Assembly (NCBI GenBank): GCA_964441595.1
Contig: CAYTXM010000020.1
Span: forward strand, 1 to 9,829
Origin: DAOVIY01 sp964441595
Lineage (GTDB): Bacteria > Patescibacteriota > Minisyncoccia > UBA6257
Length of the DNA: 9,829 bases
Reading direction: 5' to 3'
A program made the position numbers and the translations under genes. The notes beneath the pieces are model-generated. The model made no database searches, had not been told where the DNA came from, and saw nothing but the letters and a program-made list of their open reading frames with translations. This document shows, piece by piece, positions 5,982-9,829 of the stretch (the first letter of the stretch is position 1; the number at the start of each line of letters is the position of its first letter).

Positions 5982-6930
5982 TTTTAGATTTTAATTGCTG
6001 CAGTATTTTCTTTAAATCCTCTGGCAAAGGCGCTTGTATTTTAATAGATTTTCCAGAAGGTAAAACAAAGAAAATTGTCTGAGCATGAAGAAAATGACGA
6101 GGTAAATTTAATTTATTTAATTTTTTCGCTTTACCATATATTTTATCGCCAACTACAGGAAAACCAATACTTGCTAAATGAACCCTTATTTGATGCGTAC
6201 GACCAGTTTGAGGAAAAACCTCCAGAAGCGTATACCCATTATACAATCTTAAAACTTTATATTTTGTTAAAGCAATTCTTCCTTCATCTTTTTTAACTGT
6301 AATTTTTCTCTTTATTGGTGATTCTTTAGAACGCGTTAAAGGTAGATTTATTATTCCTTCTCGTTTCCTAATCTCTCCATTCACTAACGTAATGTACTCT
6401 TTTTTTACTTTTCTCGCCTTAAAAAGATTTTTCAAGTAATTAAATATAAGATTATTCTTAGCAAGAATAAGCACTCCCGATGTTTCTTTGTCTAATCGAT
6501 GCACAATACCCGGTCTTAATTGATCTTCACCTACATTAGAAACAAAAGAATATTTTTGTAAAAACCAACTTGCAATTGACGGATTATCAACATTATTAAA
6601 AGTTGGGTGAACTATTATCCCCGTTGGTTTATTAATAACTAATAAATCTTCATCCTCATATAAAGTTTTTGGTTCAGGAAAAATAGATTGAGGCTTTATT
6701 AATAATGATTTTTTAGTTGAATTTATAAAATCGGAAATTTTTAATAAAATCTTCTCTTCTCCTTTTAAAATGAGGCTCGGTTTAACCTTAGTTTTACCTT
6801 CAATTTTTATCTTTTCTTTTTTAATACAATAAATAATCTTTTCACGGGAAATATCTTTTATTTTCTCCTTTAAATATTTATCTAGGCGGATAGGATTAGT
6901 AAGCTTTTCAACTCTTATAGTTCTTGGCAT
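5974..6930 (-). CDS. rluD: RluA/RluD-family rRNA pseudouridine synthase with S4 domain
   Basis: The enzyme converts uridines to pseudouridine in 23S rRNA. It has 318 residues, as expected for RluD. The N-terminal S4 RNA-binding domain covers about residues 5-63 (IRLDKYLKEKI ... ISREKIIYCIKKEKI). The catalytic domain follows: DLLVINKPTGIIVHP (95-109) and the signature GIVHRLDKETSGVL with catalytic D147. QTGRTHQIRVHLASIGFPVVGD (241-262) is the conserved RluA-family C-terminal motif. The ATG at 6930 fits the family N-terminus and overlaps the end of the upstream glycosyltransferase by 23 nt, which implies translational coupling. The exact target positions (RluD-type 1911/1915/1917 or RluA/C-type) cannot be read from the sequence, so the symbol is a family-level guess. 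Confidence 0.9.
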   Translation of the reverse strand: MPRTIRVEKLTNPIRLDKYLKEKIKDISREKIIYCIKKEKIKIEGKTKVKPSLILKGEEKILLKISDFINSTKKSLLIKPQSIFPEPKTLYEDEDLLVINKPTGIIVHPTFNNVDNPSIASWFLQKYSFVSNVGEDQLRPGIVHRLDKETSGVLILAKNNLIFNYLKNLFKARKVKKEYITLVNGEIRKREGIINLPLTRSKESPIKRKITVKKDEGRIALTKYKVLRLYNGYTLLEVFPQTGRTHQIRVHLASIGFPVVGDKIYGKAKKLNKLNLPRHFLHAQTIFFVLPSGKSIKIQAPLPEDLKKILQQLKSKID

Positions 6931-8098
6931 AAATTTTCTTTATTTTTTGAAAAGTTTTTTCGAAATCATGCGAAGTGATTAATTCCAAGCTCCTTTTTCC
7001 TAATTTTTTCCTCAAATTTTTGTTTTTAATAATCTCTATAATCGCTTCAGCATATTCTTTTGGGTTAAATGCTTCTACTAAAAATCCATTTTCCCTGTTT
7101 TTAATCAATTCTGGTAAAGCGCCTTTTTTAGCGGCAACAACAGGCAAGCCAGAAGCCATTGCCTCCATTGTTGCCAAGCTCTGAGCTTCAATTGGAGACG
7201 GCATTACAAAAAGAGTGGCTAAACGATAAAATTTCTCTAAATCTGAACTTTGAGACTTAATAGGCCCTAAAAAACACACGTTTTCTTTAAAAAAATCATC
7301 TTTATCCTTTAACTCGCAAATTAATTCTTCTTTTAAATCTCCGTCCCCTAAAAAAAGAAAATTGACATTAACTTCTTTTAAAACCAATGGAATCGCTTTA
7401 ATAAGAGTCTCTAAATTTTTATCTTTATCAATGCGTCCACTATAAAGAACAATAGGTTTGGAAATAAAATCTTCAATCTTATATTTTCTTAAAAATTCTT
7501 CGGAAATTCGACTTTTAATAAAAGTGTCAAGATTAACTCCGTTGGAAACAACTTCCACTGGAATATTTATTTCCCATTTAATTACTTGCTTTTTAATAAA
7601 TTCACTCGGCGTAATTAAAATCTTACAATAATTGTTAATAAAAGCCGCTAAAACTTTTGCCATTGTTTTTTCTGTTGTCTTTTGTAAGAATTTAGGCAAC
7701 TTTAAATAAGATAAAGGAAATTTTAAAGAAGAATGCTGTGTAGCAATAATGGGAATCTTCCTTTTTTTCGCTTCAAAAGCCAAAGATTGGGAAATAAAAA
7801 AAGGGTCCTGAATATGGATAATATCGGGTTTAAATTCATCTAATATCTTTTTAATATGTAGCGAAGCTAAATAACTAACTTTTAATTTTTTTCTTATTGG
7901 ATTTGCATGGGATTTAATTCGTATAATAGTATAATTATGGGAATCTGAATCAATTTGAAAATTCCCATCAGGCGAAGCGGTAATTATATAAACCTTGTTT
8001 TTTTTATTCTGGCTAAAATAATCAGCTAATCTCTCTGTAGAAATTGTTACACCAGAAATATAGGGCAAAAAAGTTTCCAAAGCATAAAATATCCTCAT
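6908..8098 (-). CDS. GT4-family glycosyltransferase
   Basis: This is a GT-B fold retaining glycosyltransferase, probably acting on a lipid or cell-surface glycan at the inner face of the membrane. From the ATG at 8098 it has 396 residues. The N-terminal domain starts MRIFYALETFLPYISGVTIS, typical of the GT4 acceptor domain with the GG/SGV loop. KPDIIHIQDPF (90-100) is the usual 'HaHdP'-like segment. The donor domain has VVSNGVNLDTF (183-193), VLYSGRIDKDKNLETLIKA (217-235) and the EX7E motif E304/E312 in EAQSLATMEAMASGLPVVA. It resembles the PimA/1,2-diacylglycerol glucosyltransferase group, but the donor and acceptor cannot be fixed. The open frame continues upstream into tRNA-Val (to 8164); 8098 is chosen because it matches the family N-terminus and has an extended -10 just upstream. 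Confidence 0.92.
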   Translation of the reverse strand: MRIFYALETFLPYISGVTISTERLADYFSQNKKNKVYIITASPDGNFQIDSDSHNYTIIRIKSHANPIRKKLKVSYLASLHIKKILDEFKPDIIHIQDPFFISQSLAFEAKKRKIPIIATQHSSLKFPLSYLKLPKFLQKTTEKTMAKVLAAFINNYCKILITPSEFIKKQVIKWEINIPVEVVSNGVNLDTFIKSRISEEFLRKYKIEDFISKPIVLYSGRIDKDKNLETLIKAIPLVLKEVNVNFLFLGDGDLKEELICELKDKDDFFKENVCFLGPIKSQSSDLEKFYRLATLFVMPSPIEAQSLATMEAMASGLPVVAAKKGALPELIKNRENGFLVEAFNPKEYAEAIIEIIKNKNLRKKLGKRSLELITSHDFEKTFQKIKKIYAKNYKS

Positions 8099-8107
8099 AA
8101 TTTTTAC

Positions 8108-8116
8108 AGTATACCA
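8108..8116 (-). promoter_or_regulatory. Extended -10 promoter of the glycosyltransferase gene, near-leaderless
   Basis: In the 24-nt gap between tRNA-Val and the glycosyltransferase ATG, the minus strand has TGG-TATACT: a TGn extended -10 with 5/6 matches to TATAAT. It ends 9 nt before the ATG, so the transcript would start 0-4 nt from the start codon. The arrangement copies that of recO. No good -35 is seen (it would fall inside the tRNA T-arm). Confidence 0.45.
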
Positions 8117-8122
8117 AAATTG

Positions 8123-8196
8123 TGGGTGATGCTGGAATTGAACCAGCGACCTCTTCGATGTCAACGAAGCACTCTAAACCACTGAGCTAATCACCC
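8123..8196 (-). tRNA. tRNA-Val (anticodon GAC)
   Basis: A 74-nt cloverleaf. The acceptor GGGTGAT/ATCACCC is fully paired. The D-stem is GCTC/GAGT with loop AGTGGTTTA. The anticodon stem is CTTCG/CGAAG with loop TTGACAT, giving anticodon GAC (GUC/GUU). The T-stem is GCTGG/CCAGC with loop TTCAATT, and the discriminator is A73. CCA is not encoded. Its 5' end is a single nucleotide (8197) downstream of the tRNA-like element at 8198-8417, so the two must be processed from one transcript. Confidence 0.96.
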
Positions 8197-8230
8197 TTGG
8201 TGTGCACAGCAGGAATCAAACCTGCGACCA

Positions 8231-8392
8231 CTGTCTTATATTAATTGTTTCATCTTTTTATATAATCTTCTTAGTCGGCACGGCAGGGATCGAACCTGCG
8301 ACCACCGTCTTATAAGGGCGGCGCTCTACCACTGAGCTACGTGCCGACTAAAAAGATTAGACGCATTAAGATAAACTATCAATATAAGACAA
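8231..8392 (-). repeat. Long imperfect inverted repeat bracketing tRNA-Ile
   Basis: In the minus-strand RNA, 8340-8392 can pair with 8231-8282 in register. The segments are: outer anticodon stem (5 pairs), TTATATT/AATATAA (7), GAT/ATT (3), an A-A mismatch, GTTT/AAAC (4), one bulged G, ATCTT/AAGAT (5), an 8/6 internal loop, a 13-pair stem TAATCTTTTTAGT/ACTAAGAAGATTA, then the 7-pair acceptor stem of tRNA-Ile. That is 44 pairs, 41 Watson-Crick and 3 G-U. All three wobbles are G-U only in the minus-strand RNA and would be A-C in the plus-strand RNA, which supports a structure in the transcript. Confidence 0.8.
8275..8346 (-). tRNA. tRNA-Ile (anticodon UAU), nested
   Basis: A 72-nt cloverleaf. 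The acceptor CGGCACG/CGTGCCG has 7 perfect pairs (an unusual C1-G72 end). The D-stem is GCTC/GAGC with loop AGTGGTA. The anticodon stem CCGCC/GACGG has a C30-A40 mismatch. The loop is CTTATAA, giving anticodon UAU for AUA. The T-stem is GCAGG/CCTGC with loop TTCGATC, and the discriminator is A73. Isoleucine identity features are present: C4-G69, U12-A23, A37, A38, A73; position 29-41 is G-C instead of C-G. Bacteria normally read AUA with a CAU tRNA modified to lysidine by TilS; UAU is rare. CCA is not encoded. The acceptor helix continues outward for 13 further pairs, which must be opened or cleaved for maturation. Confidence 0.88.
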
Positions 8393-8420
8393 CGCTCTGC
8401 CACTGAGCTATATATCCAAA

Positions 8421-9829
8421 TTACTTTACTAATTTTTCAAATTCTTCCTTTTCCAGAGTTTCTTTTTTTATTAATTCTTTCGTAACTTTTTCCAGCTTAT
8501 TTGTGTTCTGTTTAAGTAATTTCTTGGTGCGATTATAGCACTTTTTAAGAATACCAACTACTTCTTTGTCTATTTTAGCTGCTGTTTCTTCAGAATATTC
8601 TCTTTCTGTAGCAATTTCTTTGCCTAAAAACACTAGTTCTTCTGTCTTCCCAAAAGAAATTGGTCCAATTTTCTTACTCATACCATATTTTGTGACTAAT
8701 GCTCTAGCTATATTTGTCGCTTCTTTTAAATCATTAGCAGCACCAGTTGATATATCCTTAAATTTAATCTCCTCAGCTACATATCCTCCTAAAAGAACGC
8801 ACAAATCATCTAAAAATTCTGAACTGGTTTTCATATATTTTTCCTCTATGGGCATCCTCATTGTATAACCAGCTGCTCTTCCCCGCGTTATAATAGAAAT
8901 CTTTCTTACGCGAGCTGTATCAGGAAATAAAGCGGATATTAAAGCATGGCCAGCTTCATGATAAGCAGTTATTTCTTTTTCCTTCTTAGTCAAAACCCTA
9001 CTTCTTCTTTCTGGGCCTAAAATAACTTTCTCTATAGAATCTAATAATTCCTTCTGGGTAATATCTTTTTGATTTCTTCTGGCTGCCAAAATAGCGGCTT
9101 CATTTGTTAAATTAGCTAAATCAGCGCCAGAAAAACCCGGAGTTCGTTCTGCTACCTCCCTTAAATTAACTAATGGGGCTATGATTTTACCTTGAACATG
9201 AATTTCTAATATCTTTTCCCTATCATTAATACTAGGCAAATCTAAAATTACTCGTCTATCAAAACGTCCTGGCCTCAATAAAGCTGGATCTAAAACATCT
9301 GGCCTGTTTGTCGCGGCAATCACTATGGTCTTTGTATCCCTGTCAAAACCATCCATTTCAACTAAAATCTGATTTAATGTTTGCTCCCTTTCATCATGAC
9401 CACCTCCTATACCAGCACCTCTTACTCTGCCAATAGCATCAATTTCATCAATAAACAAAATTGAAGGAGCAGCTTTTTTAGCTGTAGCAAAAGTGTCTCT
9501 CACACGACTGGCTCCTACTCCAACAAACATTTCCACAAATTCTGACGCGGAAATATGGAAAAAAGGTACTTTAGCCTCTCCTGCTACTGCCCGAGCTAAA
9601 AGTGTCTTACCAGATCCCGGAGGACCCATTAAAAGAACTCCCCTGGGAATTTTAGCTCCTAAATCATGAAATTTTTTAGGGTTCTTCAAAAATTCAACCA
9701 CTTCTTTTAATTCTTCCTTGGTTTCTTTCAAACCAGCCACATCTTTAAAGGTAACCCCGTCTTTGGAAGGTGAAAATAGTTTAATATTAGAATGGGAAAA
9801 AGAAAAAATCTGCATTGCTCCTTGATTAG
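8421..9829 (-). CDS. ftsH: ATP-dependent zinc metalloprotease FtsH (N-terminus beyond window)
   Basis: FtsH is a membrane-bound hexameric AAA+ protease that extracts and degrades membrane and regulatory proteins. The frame is open to the right edge. A Met codon at 9815 is internal: the residues before it (NQGA) match the linker ahead of the AAA domain, so the two N-terminal transmembrane segments lie outside the window. Counting from that Met, the domains are: Walker A GPPGSGKT (64-71), Walker B ILFIDEID (119-126), second region of homology ATNRPDVLDPALLRPGRFDR (168-187), zinc site HEAGH (286-290) and third ligand D362 in AANDLKEA. The C-terminus is lysine- and glutamate-rich (KETLEKEEFEKLVK), normal for the family. 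The gene leads into the tRNA cluster: only TTT separates its TAA from the tRNA-like 5' half. Confidence 0.96.
   Translation of the reverse strand, partial: NQGAMQIFSFSHSNIKLFSPSKDGVTFKDVAGLKETKEELKEVVEFLKNPKKFHDLGAKIPRGVLLMGPPGSGKTLLARAVAGEAKVPFFHISASEFVEMFVGVGASRVRDTFATAKKAAPSILFIDEIDAIGRVRGAGIGGGHDEREQTLNQILVEMDGFDRDTKTIVIAATNRPDVLDPALLRPGRFDRRVILDLPSINDREKILEIHVQGKIIAPLVNLREVAERTPGFSGADLANLTNEAAILAARRNQKDITQKELLDSIEKVILGPERRSRVLTKKEKEITAYHEAGHALISALFPDTARVRKISIITRGRAAGYTMRMPIEEKYMKTSSEFLDDLCVLLGGYVAEEIKFKDISTGAANDLKEATNIARALVTKYGMSKKIGPISFGKTEELVFLGKEIATEREYSEETAAKIDKEVVGILKKCYNRTKKLLKQNTNKLEKVTKELIKKETLEKEEFEKLVK

Larger units (their letters stand above)
8198..8417 (-). pseudogene. Interrupted tRNA-like element (outer tRNA) enclosing tRNA-Ile(UAU)
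   Basis: Two tRNA halves flank a complete tRNA. The 5' half (8381-8417) has acceptor strand GGATATA, TA, D-stem GCTC/GAGC with loop AGTGGCA, G26, anticodon-stem strand TTGTC and loop start TTATATT. The 3' half (8198-8242) has loop end AATATAA, stem strand GACAG, variable TGGTC, T-stem GCAGG/CCTGC with loop TTTGATT, acceptor strand TGTGCAC, A73 and an encoded CCA (8198-8200). TTGTC/GACAG pairs fully (one U-G). About 145 nt too many lie in the anticodon loop. Against function: the acceptor has two mismatches (2-71, 3-70) and two G-U pairs, T-loop C56 is U, and no simple splice gives a plausible anticodon. The 3' half matches the inner tRNA-Ile at 33 of 37 positions, with all differences transitions, so it is a diverged copy. 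It starts 3 nt after the ftsH stop. Either a decayed interrupted pseudo-tRNA or an unusual functional RNA. Confidence 0.6.

Noticed and set aside
6075..6296. 73-codon plus-strand ORF inside the pseudouridine synthase gene
   Set aside because: It lies opposite the conserved RluA-family C-terminal motif and has no recognisable features.
6975..7184. 69-codon plus-strand ORF inside the glycosyltransferase gene
   Set aside because: Its hydrophobic look comes from complementing a lysine-rich coding strand; the sense frame carries the GT4 donor motifs.
8099..8164. N-terminal extension of the glycosyltransferase (MTSKRSLVQ...)
   Set aside because: It is mostly tRNA-Val sequence; MRIFYALETF at 8098 is the typical GT4 start and follows an extended -10.
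8236..8387. Group I intron in the anticodon loop of the outer tRNA
   Set aside because: At about 145 nt, half of which is a full tRNA, there is no room for a group I catalytic core, and I found no recognisable P/Q/R/S elements.
8231..8392. Insertion sequence or MITE with terminal inverted repeats
   Set aside because: The arms run continuously into tRNA stems, there is no clear target-site duplication, and the loop is a tRNA instead of non-coding filler; an RNA explanation fits better.
8566..8868. 100-codon plus-strand ORF inside ftsH
   Set aside because: It lies opposite the FtsH protease domain and is a shadow of it.
9815..9815. Met at 9815 as the true start of ftsH
   Set aside because: The frame stays open to the edge, and the preceding residues match the FtsH linker; starting here would remove the transmembrane segments.
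1..9829. CRISPR array or other regularly spaced repeats
   Set aside because: No repeated 20-40-nt units with regular spacers were seen anywhere in the window.

Overview
The window looks like part of a small, AT-rich bacterial genome, most likely from the Candidate Phyla Radiation (Patescibacteria, Parcubacteria-like). This rests on general character rather than a marker gene: low GC, compact divergent proteins, no clear Shine-Dalgarno sequence before any start I can place, very tight gene packing, and a large N-terminally anchored surface protein with DUF11/CARDB-like repeats. The glycosyltransferase ends in TGA, which argues against the UGA=Gly code of some CPR lineages.

Layout. At the left, on the minus strand, are a partial surface protein (1-1369, running off the edge) and recO (1477-2199). 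A 79-bp divergent promoter region follows. The only plus-strand unit is then tRNA-Arg(GCG) with recG starting 2 nt after it. recG ends tail-to-tail against htrA with a 4-bp overlap. From there to the right edge everything is on the minus strand; in transcription order it is ftsH (5' end outside the window), a tRNA-like element with tRNA-Ile(UAU) nested inside it, tRNA-Val(GAC), a GT4 glycosyltransferase, an RluD-type pseudouridine synthase, ribosomal protein L19, tRNA-Leu(GAG) and an HtrA-like protease. Gaps range from -23 to +48 nt, so much of this could be co-transcribed, with tRNAs as processing points between mRNAs. No gene-free stretch exceeds 300 bases.

Function. recO and recG serve recombination repair and replication-fork rescue. 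ftsH and htrA serve protein quality control. rplS, the pseudouridine synthase and the four intact tRNAs serve translation. The glycosyltransferase and the surface protein serve the cell envelope.

Most unusual region: 8198-8417. Minus-strand sequence resembling the two halves of a second tRNA is separated in the anticodon loop by about 145 nt. That insert contains a complete tRNA-Ile with the rare UAU anticodon. Both flanks of the inner tRNA are complementary, so the outer anticodon stem can continue as a long, nearly unbroken helix into the inner acceptor stem: 44 pairs, with three G-U pairs that only form in the minus-strand RNA. The outer tRNA has acceptor mismatches and an altered T-loop, so it may be a decaying pseudo-tRNA, a scaffold, or an interrupted tRNA. 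The sequence alone does not decide between these.
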